The position numbers were made by a program, and so were the translations under genes. Positions 10,365-20,911 of a DNA stretch of 64,000 nt are shown in pieces. This DNA comes from Tricholoma matsutake (lineage: Eukaryota; Basidiomycota; Agaricomycetes; Agaricales; Tricholomataceae), in NCBI GenBank assembly GCA_026075535.2, contig AP026544.2, forward strand, positions 9,114,001 to 9,178,000. The letters run 5' to 3'. The notes below the pieces were generated by a model, which did no database searches, was not told the origin of the DNA, and saw only the letters and a list, made by a program, of their open reading frames with translations. Position 1 is the first letter of the stretch. Each line of letters begins with the position of its first letter.

Positions 10365-11515
10365 TTGTTTCCCACACTTCTTGCCATTGTTGCCGGCATC
10401 ACCGGCTTGACATTTCTGAGAACTCATTTCAATCTTTGTGCTAAGTTGAGTAACCCTGCCCTAATGTCAAGTCACATGTATGTTGAATTTCATAGAAAAT
10501 TGTCGAGCTCAGCGTTCCCATCAAGCTTAGCCTTCTGTCCATTCCCCTGTCATTGTCTCATCAGATCCTGCCACCTTCCTCTCTCCATCAGGACTACTAC
10601 CACTCCACCACCACTCACCGTGCTGAAAGTGTTGCCCATGTGGCAAACATGGTATTTCAGATGCAAGGGAGGCCCAAACAATGGTAGATGTCATTTGGGC
10701 CCTCAGTAAGCTGTTTTTTTATATTTGTTTCTTGTTCTTATCATCTAAATATTGCCTCACTTATCTTTTTAGGATGTAAGCTACTCATAACGCCAAATGT
10801 GGATGCAAGATGATGCCCAACCACACCCAATCTATGGCCCTCCCCATCCAAATGGGATGTGGGGCTCGTTTATGTCTTGGAGACCAAGTAGCAGCGCTAG
10901 GAGAGCCAGGTAAGCCCCCACTTGAACCCATTGCCATGCCACATCACAGCTAACCTCCCCTGAAACCAGGGATGATGAGGCCCAGCGCCTGCTCCCATGC
11001 CTGTGAGGTCCCTCTTGCGGTGTGCATCAGTGGTGGCTCAGTGCTGGGAGAGCCATGTAAGTACCCACCTGAACCCCATTGCCTACCACATCACAGCTCA
11101 CCCTCCCCAAAAGAGGAACTGTTTGCCATGAGGCCCAGCTCCTGCCCCAATGCTTGCAAGTTCCTACTTGCGGCATGCATCATGGTGGCCGAGTGCCAGG
11201 AGAGCCAGGTAAGCATCCACCTGGACCCACCTCTGCACTATATCACAACCAACCCCCCAAAAAACCAGCACCTGCGAGCCTGCAGCATGCCTCATTGTGA
11301 CAGTGGTGGCTCTCGACAACAACACCAGCACCAGGTACCCAAAGACAAGACAATCCCCAGCCTATGTAACAATGGCGATCAACACAGCACCCACCCCCCA
11401 TGCCTACGAGCAACTGCTCATAGGGTAGTTTGTGGGTGCACCCTTGACATGGGCTGCACAACGTGCATTCCATGGAACGTGCCAGGTTGGTCATGTAAGT
11501 TTTGTTAATGGACAG
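10365..11515 (+). other. Cassette B of the palindromic-module family (spliced, plus strand)
   Basis: The exon before the intron ends in the palindromic GGCCCAAACAATG...CATTTGGGCC (about 10670-10700). A 67-nt intron at 10706-10772 follows (GTAAGC donor, TTTTTAG acceptor). Downstream come repeated exon-intron units, and then the module encoded by GCCTACGAGCAACTGCTCAT (from 11402), readable as HAYEQLLIG. The exons read as SHACEVPLAVCI and PNACKFLLAACI, which line up with HAYEQLLVGWI of the other cassettes. This is the only full copy on the plus strand. No start codon or promoter could be fixed and no known domain is recognised. Confidence 0.55.
10893..11275 (+). repeat. Three tandem exon-intron units
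   Basis: Three ~150-bp units each contain an exon ending GGAGAGCCA(G/T) and an intron with a good donor: 10910-10969 (GTAAGC), 11057-11113 (GTAAGT) and 11209-11268 (GTAAGC). Each intron continues with CACCTGAACCC-like and CACATCACAGCT-like sequence and ends in AG. Exons of 87 and 95 nt (10970-11056, 11114-11208) lie between. Splice sites are conserved while exon bases have diverged. Confidence 0.7.
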
Positions 11516-11639
11516 ATATGAACTTCTCAGTAGACAATACAAGTGTAATAGGTAGTAGTAGTATAATATTGTGGAATAGATTTTTGTTTTGCTCTTAATG
11601 TCTTGAAGATATTGAACATAAAATAGCTGTAAGATTAAT

Positions 11640-11815
11640 AATAGATTTTTGCTGATAGAACCTTGTCTAGAGAGCACTATGAAGCACTACATAGCACTAC
11701 ATAATGGAAGTATGAGACTATGTAAACAAGGTAGGGTGCTATGGATGTCTACCGAATGAAAGAACCATGCTACGACACTATGATGCTATAGAGCACTATG
11801 TAGTGCTGTGTAGTT
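11640..11815. repeat. Small palindromic repeat region
   Basis: The sequence is rich in GCACTATGTAGTGCTG-like palindromes and AGCACTACATAGCACTAC repeats, resembling the core of the foldback MITE at 39182-39349. It separates cassette B from the resumption of the Copia-2 gag. Boundaries and target duplication could not be fixed. Confidence 0.4.
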
Positions 11816-13380
11816 GACCCTGACATTACTGATGTTTGCTAATTGGAAAGCTAATGCCTGCCTTGCCTATGTGTTCTTGGTGTCTAGCATTGCAAATAGT
11901 GAATGACCCTTTCTCGACATGACAAAGGAGCCCAATCAAGGGGGTGTCAGAAAAAAAATTAAGGATACCAGGTCGATTTTTTTTTCAAGCCATGAAGTGA
12001 GGAACTAACCCACTGTGGGAACTAATGTCCTAATAAGGACATTTTGCTTACAAATCATTGATGACCAACAGAAAAAATGTTTGCATCTTGCATTGCAGCT
12101 GCTTTCACAGTGACTTTCTGGCTTAGCTTTGGGTGAAGGAAATGTAGATAAAGTATCTCAGAGGACCTGTGTCTGTAAAATTAACTCCCTATTGGCTGTG
12201 TCACATGCATAATTCTGAACAATTTCTTGAAATCCATCTATTACAAGTTGAAAACTAGTTTGGATTCACATCTGAATAGAAAGGAACATTCATACACCAT
12301 TTTCTCCACCAAAAAGAAATGCCAAGGGTGGTGTAAAAGTCAGAAATCAGGGTGGACACAAGTGGCAGGCATGCAGGTGCTACAATCCATTCCACAACAC
12401 ATTTCAAACTTCATCTTTGGTAACAGAATATGATACTACACATTTAAGGCTTGTATATGACTTAAATATTGGCATTGTTCTACTTCTTTGGAGTACAATA
12501 CCCCAGGAAACATGTAAGATAATATGTTTACTTGATAATCATCTTCTGAGATCATTTATCTACAAGATGTTTGCCCAACAGTAAGTGAGAAAGTCATTGT
12601 AGAAGCAATAAAAGTTATAAAATGAGCAGCAATTCAGCTGACAGTGCAAGATTATATTTGCTCATGTTTATTCATCAAGGGCCAGCTTTATTCAGTACAA
12701 ATATGTTAGAATAGTACAGTATCTGCCCTGCTACAATGTCTCTGTGTTTGTGAGATTGCCAATGGCCCTCCAGCACAAAATTATGTTACCAAAAAAAAAA
12801 AAATTTTAAGAGCTCAAGAGCTGGACTAACTAACCATCCCTATATGGCAATTTGACCACGTGACACCCCCTTGAGCCCAATGTCAACTGGAAAACTATCC
12901 AGGATCAGCACCAGAAGGAGGGACCCATCCACCAGGTTTTACAGCAAGCACTTTTCATCCAGTGCACAAGGGACACTCCACTTCCTGAGATGACTGAGTG
13001 AATCTGCACCCTCATAGAATGTGTGTTTGCTATTGGTGACATCAAAGCTGATCTTCTGTGCTCTATAGCACTCTTGAATTCCCTCATGCCTGCTTCATCA
13101 TTTCCCATGATATCACAAACTCTACCCTGGAATCCCCATACACCTCCACTGATATCCATTGATAATGAACAGTCCCTGGTTGAGAATGACCAATGTGTGG
13201 AGCACAAATTGTCAATTTCACTCACAGTCCATGCCAAATCTCAAAAGGTGTTCAGTCCTCTTCTTTGTGGCAACCCAGTTTGTAAGAAGACCAGTCATAC
13301 TACCAAATTCTGTATCAAACCAGGTGGGGGCATGGCTGGAAAGATGATTGAGGAATCCAAAACAGCCTGTAGACTCATGC
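11816..13380 (+). pseudogene. Copia-2 gag, middle and C-terminal part, split by a hAT element
   Basis: The frame resumes as NWKANACLAYVFLVSSIANSE (11840-11902) and FLDMTKEPN, is cut by the hAT at 11937-12873, and continues exactly in frame as VNWKTIQDQHQKEG. Later come ICTLIECVFAIGDIKADLL and a zinc knuckle CGNPVCKKTSHTTKFC followed by KPGGGMAGK (about 13268-13340), the CCHC nucleic-acid binder of gag. A TGA at 12999-13001 interrupts the frame, and others follow. The order and spacing match Copia-3. Confidence 0.75.
11937..12873. mobile_element. Non-autonomous hAT element in Copia-2 gag
   Basis: Terminal inverted repeats are CAAGGGGGTGTCA and TGACACCCCCTTG. A perfect 8-bp target duplication AGCCCAAT is present at 11929-11936 and 12874-12881, the hAT hallmark. 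Removing the element plus one duplication restores the gag frame as EPNVNW. No transposase is encoded in the 937 bp. Confidence 0.88.
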
Positions 13381-13576
13381 ACAAGAGAAAATGGTCAGGT
13401 AATGATACATCAAAGGTACCTGTCACTGTGAAGGACGTTAACAGGTGTGTATTCACCATGTTAGTTGATTCCATGCCCCCATCTCCTTCCCCATCACCCA
13501 AATTTGCTGGTATTGCACATGACACTCTCCCCACCGCCTCTATTGAGGAAGTTGAGTATGACTCTATGAGGGCTGG

Positions 13577-14944
13577 ATGGTAGTTGAGGAGGAGCCTATG
13601 ACATCTGTCAATTGGAACCACCACACCATTCCAGCCACTCACAGTTGCCTCCCTAAACCAGATGATGCACACCCAAATGTCCCTCAAAGGTTTCCCAACT
13701 CTGGTGCCTCAGTTCACATCTCTCCAGACCATTTGGACTTCCTCTCACTTCACCCAACCAAACCTTGTTCAGTGAAAGGCATTGGTGGATCCTCTATTCC
13801 CACCATCAGCATCGGTGATATCAAAATATGCATGGCATGGGTTGCATCAATCATCTTACACAACACACTGTATATCCCAAGTGCAACCATTCAGCTCATC
13901 TCTGTCAGCTCCTCACAGAAGTCTCAAACACTGTCACCCATTTTGACTCCTCATCCTGCTGGATAACCAACAAATCCACAGGTACTTTCATTGCCTGTGG
14001 CCCTCTACTCTTCACAAAGAAACTCCATGCACTTACTCTACACTCAGCTACTGGTGATCATGCTCTTACCATCCACAGTACACCCTCACTTGAAACCTGG
14101 CATTGTTGCCTTGGTCATGCAAATTATCAATCTGTATGGGATATGGCCAAGAAGGGAACACTCACAGGTGTGTCCATCTCTTCCATTTTGAGACTGCCTA
14201 AATGTGATGCATGTATTCTTGGGAAACAGATGAGAACACCAGTACCAAAGAAACATGAGCAGGGTGATGGGCACAAGGCAAAGAGGAAGCTAGAGAAAGT
14301 GTGGGTAGACTTTTCAGGAGCACATGCTGTTAGATCGTGTACCAGAAATGAATATGTCATGGATATTGTCAATGACCATACCTCATTTCCATGGTCCATA
14401 CCTCTGAAGATTAAAGATGATTCATTCCCTGAACTTAAGCCATGGGAGCTTGCTTGTAAGGCCAAAATGGGCCTGAAGGTTGGTACTTATGTTACCGACA
14501 ATGGGTAGCTCAAATCACACCAAATGGAAGCTTGGCTAAAATCTCAAGGTATTGAGCAACACTTCACTGCCCCACACATGTCCATACACATTGGACACAT
14601 TGAACATATGCATAGAACTCTCATGGCAAAAGCATGTACAATGCATATTTATGCACAGCTACTTACATATCTCTGGGATGAGTTCTACCTAATGGCCATC
14701 CATCTACATGCAAAAACCTCTACTTGCTCCCTACAAGGAATCATGCCCTGGGAACTGGGGCATATATGTAAACCCAATTATTTGTACTTGCATGAGATAG
14801 GTTGTTGGGTGTTCATCCTTATCCCTGAGAAAGATAATCCAAAAACTTTGAGCAATCAATTGAATGTGTGCCTATCAGATATGTATGAGCATAAATCCAA
14901 AGCTTACCAGTGCTATAACAGTACCACCTACAAGGTGTCCACAG
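13577..14944 (+). pseudogene. Copia-2 protease and integrase
   Basis: The protease motif reads FPNSGASVHISPDHL (about 13687-13735), with Asn for the catalytic Asp of D-S-G-A-S. The GAG-pre-integrase follows as TWHCCLGHANYQSV and CDACILGKQMRTPVPKKHE, giving the HHCC finger. The integrase core has KVWVDFSGAHAV, YVMDIVNDHTSF, GTYVTDNG and, after a TAG at 14506-14508, HFTAPHMSIHIG and MHRTLMAKACTM. The element is about as degenerate as Copia-3 (36512-37110) and belongs to the same family. The hAT MITE interrupts the following connector at 14945. Confidence 0.85.
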
Positions 14945-15323
14945 TAGTGTTGCCATGGCTTAAGCTGACTTAAGCCAAGGTTTTTTGCTATCTTGGGAAA
15001 TAATTATGTAAAATTACCAAAATATTTGAGGAGCTAGATCCCATCAAAAGCTAAGGGGTCTCCTGCTAACTCTAAGCGATTGGAGAAGCCATTCCTGAGA
15101 TATTTAAGCAGCTTTGAAATGGCTCAAGCCAAGCCATTTTAGAGCTGTTTTGAGGCCACTTAAATGTCTCAGGAATGGCTTCTCCAATCACTTAGAGTTG
15201 GCAGGAGATCCCTCAGCTTTTGATGGGATCTAGCTCCTCAAATATTTTGGTAAATTTATGTAATTTATTTCCCAAGATGGCAAAAAACCTCAGCTGAAGT
15301 CAGCTTAAGCTGCAGCAACACTA
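14945..15323. mobile_element. hAT MITE-1, near-perfect long palindrome
   Basis: The ends are TAGTGTTGCCATGG and CAACACTA. An 8-bp target duplication GTCCACAG is exact at 14937-14944 and 15324-15331. The two arms of about 170 bp are inverted copies sharing GAGGAGCTAGATCCCATCAA and ATTCCTGAGATATTTAAG, so the RNA would form one long hairpin. Partial relatives lie at 19738-19902, 41255-43285 and 61155-61358. Confidence 0.92.
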
Positions 15324-15331
15324 GTCCACAG

Positions 15332-16075
15332 TTCCTACCATGTTTGCTTCATCGAGAGCCATGAGGGACACATACCATTGGCATTAACCATGTTGTCAAA
15401 TATCCCCAACACAGACTTAGTCAAACTCATACTCACACCATCCCATTATGACAAGGATGACAATGATGATGAACCTATCACTCCTTCTGCTCACCTAGAC
15501 AAACACACAACCCCACCCATAATCATGCCTCTATGCCTTCATCTTGCATCCTGATACCAACTGAACATAATCCAAATAGTGGACCTGCTATCACCCACAC
15601 TGAAGCAGCAGTGCAGAAATCCAGGGAGCAGTTTGCACAAAGGAGCTTTGTCGAGAATGGAAAGCAGCCAGACAGGCAGCTGAAATGAGCACTGATCATC
15701 CCAAAGAACTTACCACTGGAAATAGTGTCATCAATGATCTTCATCGGGCATTTGAGAACCCTGATCTTGGCGATCGAGCACATGAGCTTCTTGCCCTGTT
15801 CTCAGAAATGACTAATCTTGATCCAGAATTGCTCCAATTTAAAGATGCCCGAACATGGGATGAGGCAAAGGTTTCAGCTGATGCAGCTCAATGAGAAGCT
15901 GGGTATTGTGATGAGCTAAAATCACTGAAGGACATGGGGGTCTACAAGCTTATCCCTAAATCTGAAGTTCCTCATGGGAAGCACATCCAAAAAGGGAAAC
16001 CTGTTTTCCATATTAAGCATGATGAAGAAGGAAAAGCAGTTAGATGGAAATTATATGGGCAACCTTAGAGGCCAC
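15332..16075 (+). pseudogene. Copia-2 connector and first RT block
   Basis: The frame resumes as YHVCFIESHEGHIPLA (post-integrase segment). An acidic linker follows, then the pre-RT block TWDEAKVSADAAQ and DELKSLKDMGVYKLIPK, and the first RT strand HIKHDEEGKAVRWK (to about 16060). Here the RT is interrupted; it continues near 20240 as KIYGKDYTKTTSPTACMESW. Stops and frameshifts are scattered through the region. Confidence 0.72.
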
Positions 16076-16084
16076 TTAATTAAT

Positions 16085-16337
16085 GACTAGCAAAGGGAAA
16101 TCCAAAGTTAAAATTATAGTACATATTACAGGGATTGGAGGCGCATCTAGCAAAGGGAAATCCAAAGAGAAAACTCTAAGGACCCCTTTGCCAATGCCCA
16201 GTATATGTGAAGACTGCAAAAATCAAATAATAACCTAAAAATAGAAAAGGCAGAGATAGGCAGATCAAGGCTGCCAAATGACATCATAGCAAGGGGTAGA
16301 TGTTGGAAAGGGTACTCCACCTCTAAATATAAAACTG
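16085..16337 (-). repeat. Left arm of an inverted LTR-like repeat
   Basis: Bases 16256-16337 together with 20083-20220 form one copy, split by the element at 16338-20075. The other copy lies inverted at 20700-20900. Shared blocks include AATGACATCATA, GGTAGATGTTGGAAAGGG and CTAAATATAAAACTG. The direct repeat CTAGCAAAGGGAAATCCAAA occurs twice, at about 16087 and 16148. TGTTGG and CCAACA borders suggest an LTR. Confidence 0.45.
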
Positions 16338-16448
16338 CACATAGGTAAGCTACATTGTATCAAATGATATGGGTTCGATGGACGCTGTTGAACTCACTAT
16401 ATAAAGTCACTATATGTTTGTACATACTATATTAACCAATGACTACAT

Positions 16449-17060
16449 TGTACACTGATTATTATACCTTACAATAGACATGCATTAGGAATGTAATACA
16501 GACATTAGTAATGTTTGAAATGCAACAGGCACAGACACGGGGATGGCCATCAGGCATGGTCATGGGAATGGGCAATATTAACCTATGCATACTATTGACC
16601 ACCCATGGTATCAGGCAATGGAGCAGACGATTCATCACCTCCCAGCCCCACTGCTTCTCCTGCTCATTGTACACTGATTATTATACCTTACAATAGACAT
16701 GCATTAGGAATGTAATACAGACATTAGTAACATTTGAAATGCAACAGGCACAGACACAGACACAGACACAGACATGGGGACAGCCAGGGCATTGCCATTG
16801 GGCATGGACATGGGAATGAGCAATATTAACCTATGCATACTATTGACTGTACACATTGCATATCTGTTTCAATGTATGCCGTTGAACTAAACTAGCTATA
16901 TATTTGTACATACTCTATCAATTAACCAATGACTACATTACTACTTTACTTACTGTACCATACAATAGATAGACGTGCATTAAGAACATAGTACAGACAT
17001 TAGTAATGTTTGAAATGCAATTGCAGGGGAAGGGGATGGGGATGGGGAAGGGGATGGGGA
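16449..17060. repeat. Triplicated subterminal unit, each followed by a short-period repeat
   Basis: The block ACAATAGACATGCATTAGGA..TTTGAAATGCAAC occurs at about 16472 and 16691 (219 bp apart), and a diverged third copy starts at about 16965. The first two lead into CAGACA repeats (extended to several units at 16748-16776), the third into GGGGAT repeats (17029-17070). This suggests repeated template switching near one end. Confidence 0.6.
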
Positions 17061-17309
17061 TGGGAATGGGGAAGTGGCACTGACATCAGGGCTTGACAGG
17101 ACCACAAAAACAATGATATTACTACAATGATGTGCATTAAGAACAGAATACAGGCAAAAGCTACTGCTGCTGCTTCCCAAGCCATTGCTGCTCCCACTCC
17201 CAGCCCCACCCCTGCTCCCACCCCCACCCCATCTCCCACTCCCTCTCCCGCTGCTGCTCCTGCTCCTGATTGCTGATCCTGCATCAACCTCTGGGGTCTC
17301 GTGAATGAT

Positions 17310-18488
17310 ATGCTGCATGAAGCATGCAGTACACTTCAGTTTGTAGATGGCTGCCAATCATTGGCAGATGCGGCATTGAATGCCAATGTCAGGAAAGCAG
17401 CAGGGTTACACCAACTTCATGAGCTTGCCCTGCTGAAGGAGCTCCAGGCTGAACCACAGGCTTTGGCAATGGGATCAAAACCCCTTCAACATGCTGGGCA
17501 ACCTTCAAGGCAAACAGCGGTAAGAAGAAAATTGGAACTGGTGGCAGCAAATACACAGGCTGAACTTGAGCACCTGAAGTCCCTCCCCCCCAGCTCCTAC
17601 AAGTGGACCTGGGGTGTTGACATCATGGAAAATGATGTTTTGGGTGCTAATGAGAAGACCAAGAGCAGGGGCAAACAACAGCATTCTGGGTATGGGTTGT
17701 CTCTGGCTGATGGTGCAAAGGGAAGAAAGGAGTGGTCAAGCACACCATCAGTCTTGACAGTTGCATCCAATGCCTATGGTCGACCACCCATGGTATCAGC
17801 CAATGGAGCAGATGATTCATCGCCTCCTGGCCCTGCTCCTGGCCCTGCTGCTTCTCCTGCTCCTGTCCCTGATGCCTTGCCCGATGCAGAAGCCAGCCAG
17901 CCCACTGTCTCGTTTGCTGCTATGGTTTGGCAAGGTGAAGATGATGCATCAAGTGCAGATCAGCCCACTGCCTTTCAGGCAGCCATGGCATGGCAAGGCA
18001 AAGATGGTGTGTAAAGTGATGCTGATCAGCCCACCACCTTTCAGGCAGCCATGGCATGGCAGGGCAACAATGATCAGTCATCGTCTTCCCCTACAGGTTT
18101 CCTGACTGGCTTTGATGCTGCTCCATTTTATCTTTCCAATTCTACCTCCTTGTCTCCAGCCGCCAATCCAACTTCGACAGATGTGGCTGATGCCATCCTA
18201 TTATCCTCAAAGATGGCTGCTTACCCCACCACATCTGATGCTGCAGATGCTTTTCTGTCATCCTCAGAGACTGGATCTAATGGTGAATCCGATGCCGAGG
18301 CCAATTCTGATGTAGCAGATTCCATTGTCACATCACAGATAGAGAACCCCACTCCTTCTCATATCACCCTGCCGACCTACCCTCCTGCAAACTTCACTCT
18401 GCCGATCTACACTCTTGCAGACTTCAGTTATGTCGATGAGACCTGGTTGTCTAGCCCTGATGAGATGATGAACACTGATATTGAATGA
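17310..18488 (+). pseudogene. Cargo protein with repeated AMAWQG motifs, one internal stop
   Basis: I do not recognise a domain. The frame has an in-frame ATG at 17310 and may extend upstream through CINLWGLVND. It runs to a stop at 18486-18488, broken only by TAA at 18012-18014. The N-terminal ~60 residues (LHEACSTLQFVDGCQS, LHQLHELALLKELQAEPQAL) are helical and are repeated in inverse orientation at 18590-18790. The middle is Pro/Ala-rich (PGPAPGPAASPAPVPDA). Three ~23-residue repeats follow, reading VSFAAMVWQGEDD, AFQAAMAWQGKDG and TFQAAMAWQGNND. The tail is acidic, Ser/Asp-rich. It may be a fixed accessory gene of the element. Confidence 0.45.
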
Positions 18489-18965
18489 TGCATCATGTAT
18501 GTATACAGTGTTGTGGATAGTAGTACATTGTACATAGTAATATCATTGTTTTTGTGTTCCTGTGTCAGTGCCGCTTCCCCATCCCTGTCCCTGTCATGCC
18601 AAAGCCTGTGGTTCAGCCTGGAGCTCCTTCAGCAGGGCAAGCTCATGAAGTTGGTGTAACCCTGGTGCTTTCCTGACATTGGCGTTCAATGCAGCATCTG
18701 CTGATGATTGGCAGCCATCTACAAACTGAAGTGTACTGTGTGCTTCATGCAGCATATCATTCACAAGACCCCAGAGGTTGATGCAGGATTGGCAATTGGG
18801 AGCAGGAGAGGGAGCGGGAGAGGGGTGGGGGCAGGAGTGGGAGTGGCAATGGCTTGGGAAGCAGCAGTGGTAGCTTTTGTCTGTATTCTGTTCTTAATGC
18901 ACATCATTGTAGTAATATCATTGTTTTTGTGGTCCTGTCAAGCCCCAATGTCAGTGCTGCTTGTC

Positions 18966-19665
18966 CCCATCCCCATTCCCATCCCCATTCCTATCCCCAT
19001 TCCCATTCCCATTCCTGTCCCCGTCCATGTCCCTGTTCCCATCCCCATCCCCATCCCCATTCCCATTCCCATTCCCATTCCCATTCCCATCCCCATTCCC
19101 ATTCCCATTCCCATCCCCATTCCCATTCCCATTCCCATTCCCATTCCCATTCCCATTCCCATTCCCATTCCCATTCCCATTCCCATTCCCATTCCCATTC
19201 CCATTCCTGTCCCCATTCCCATTCCCATTCCCGTCCCCATTCCCATTCCCATTCCCGTCCCCATTCCCATTCCCATTCCCATTCCCATTCCCATTCCCGT
19301 CCCCATTCCCATTCCCATTCCCGTCCCCATTCCCATCCCCATTCCCATTCCCGTCCCCATTCCCATTCCCATTCCTGTCCCCATTCCCATTCCCATTCCT
19401 GTCCCCATTCCCATTCCCATTCCCGTCCCCATTCCCATTCCCATTCCCGTCCCCATTCCCATTCCCATTCCCGTCCCCATTCCCATTCCCATTCCCGTCC
19501 CCATTCCCATCCCCATTCCCATTCCCATTCCCATCCCCATTCCCATCCCCATTCCCGTCCCCATTCCCATCCCCATTCCCATCCCCATTCCCATCCCCAT
19601 TCCCGTCCCCATTCCCATCCCCATTCCCATCCCCATTCCCGTCCCCATTCCCATCCCCTTCCCCT
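18966..19665 (+). repeat. (CCCATT)n hexanucleotide array, about 700 bp
   Basis: An almost pure array of CATTCC/CATCCC hexamers with occasional CGTCCC and TGTCCC variants, in higher-order patterns of three to four hexamers. The minus strand is GGGAAT/GGGGAT, with runs of three or four G every six bases. The equivalent position in the other arm of the element (about 17026-17072) has only ~45 bp of GGGGAT-type sequence, so the array expanded from a short seed. Open frames across it are an artefact of the repeat. Confidence 0.95.
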
Positions 19666-19737
19666 GCAATTGCATTTCAAACATTACTATTGTCTGTACT
19701 ATGTTCTTAATGCACATCTATCTATTATAGCAAGCCA

Positions 19738-19902
19738 CCATCCAAGCCGCTTAAATAACATGGGAACCGGTGGTCAGATCACTTAGAGTTGGCAGAGGAC
19801 CCCTTGGCTTATCATGTGATCTAGGTCCTCAAATATTTTCGGAATTTTAGCTATTTTATTTCCCAAAGTAGCAAAAAATGTGGCTGAGCCATGGCAACAC
19901 TA
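19738..19902. mobile_element. Half copy of the hAT MITE
   Basis: Sequence CACTTAGAGTTGGCAGAGGA, CTCAAATATTTT and the terminus ATGGCAACACTA match the right arm of MITE-1. The left arm is absent, and no target duplication was found. Confidence 0.7.
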
Positions 19903-20225
19903 TACTAATGTCTGTATTACATTCCTAATGCATGTCTATTGTAAGGTATAATAATCAGTGTACAATGTAGTCATTGGTTAATATAGTATGTACAAACATA
20001 TAGTGACTTTATATAGTGAGTTTGACAGCATCCATTGAACCCATATCATTTGATACAATGTAGCTTACCTATGTGAAAACTGTCAACATGTACAAATGTG
20101 ATAGAAAGGAAAATTAGTAATAAAATAAGGAAAAATCATAGAAAATGAAGAATAGAAGGAAATGAAGTGAGGAAAAATATAGGACAAATGTAAAAAATAG
20201 GAGAAACACATGGGGCACCCCATAG

Positions 20226-20567
20226 TTCCCTTACAGAAATTATGTTTTGTCTTTAAGATTTATGGCAAGGACTACACTAAAACTACCTCACCTACTGCAT
20301 GCATGGAATCATGGAGAATCCTCTTACACATTGCAGCCTCTCTGGGTTGGGATGTGCAACAAATTGATGTGAAGGCTGCTTTCCTCTATGGCTTGCTACC
20401 TGAGGATGAAGTACAGTACATGCAACAACCCATCAGATTTGAAGAGCCTGGGAAGGAGGATTGGGTGTGGCAACTTCAGAGTGGCTTGTATGGTATGAAA
20501 CAAACTAGTCGCATCTGGAACTAGACACTTAATTCCTAGATGATCAAATGGGGGTTTATTGTTTACT
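20226..20567 (+). pseudogene. Copia-2 reverse transcriptase fragment
   Basis: Reads KIYGKDYTKTTSPTACMESW, then WDVQQIDVKAAFLYGLLPED, YMQQPIRFEEPGKEDWVWQL and SGLYGMKQTSRIWN, the central Copia RT. It follows from the segment ending near 16060. TAG stops at 20522-20524 and 20537-20539 precede the end of similarity (MIKWGFI). The rest of the RT, including the YVDD box, and the RNase H are missing. Confidence 0.85.
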
Positions 20568-20674
20568 CTAGGATTGATTCTCTACAAATGCTTGTGTTAA
20601 CTATGCTACATCACAAACAAGATTGTCTCATCACCCCATCAATGGAAGAAGCTTCAGAAATGTGCAATCTCTCT

Positions 20675-20871
20675 AGTTGTGTTCTCTTAGGTATTCCACC
20701 CATTGTGAGGGGACCAGGTGGTGCCACAAGGGTTTCTGCATTTGTCCCATTTTTTTCCTTATCTTATTTTGCCCTATTCTCTATTTTCTATGATTTTACT
20801 ATTATTTTATTATTATTTCCTCTTGTGCATGTTGACAGTTTTATATTTAGAAGGAAAGACCCTTTCCAACA
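20675..20871 (+). repeat. R-U5 fragment of a Gypsy-type LTR
   Basis: AGTTGTGTTCTCTTAGGTAT followed by TCCACC (20675-20700) is identical to the region where the transcript of the chromovirus at 47804-54022 should start. The fragment ends CCAACA at 20871. An inverted, interrupted relative lies at 16303-16337 plus 20083-20220, so the Copia RT piece is bracketed by two opposed LTR remnants. Confidence 0.5.
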
Positions 20872-20911
20872 TCTACCTCTTGGTATGATGTCATTCCATG
20901 GCTTGATCCAC

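Larger units (their letters stand above)
16338..20075. mobile_element. 3.7-kb long-TIR DNA element with cargo gene and hexanucleotide array
   Basis: Outer inverted repeats of about 170 bp (16338-16512 and 19906-20075) start CACATAGGTAAGCTACATTG. The duplication AAAACTG flanks both sides (16331-16337, 20076-20082). A related copy without the insert lies inverted near 20835-20850 (TAAATATAAAACTGTCAAC), serving as an empty site. Inside, a second inverted pair (about 16970-17470 against 18590-19740) surrounds an ORF. Long TIRs fit a MULE or foldback type; the 7-bp duplication leaves the superfamily open. No transposase is recognised. Confidence 0.75.

Noticed and set aside
18966..19665. Telomere or interstitial telomeric repeat
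   Set aside because: The hexamer is CCCATT/AATGGG, not CCCTAA/TTAGGG.
18708..19786. Long open frames in all frames encoding PIPIPI, PHSHSH, FPFPSP and GMGMGM repeats
   Set aside because: They follow necessarily from a stop-free hexanucleotide repeat; there is no codon bias, and frames on both strands are equally long.
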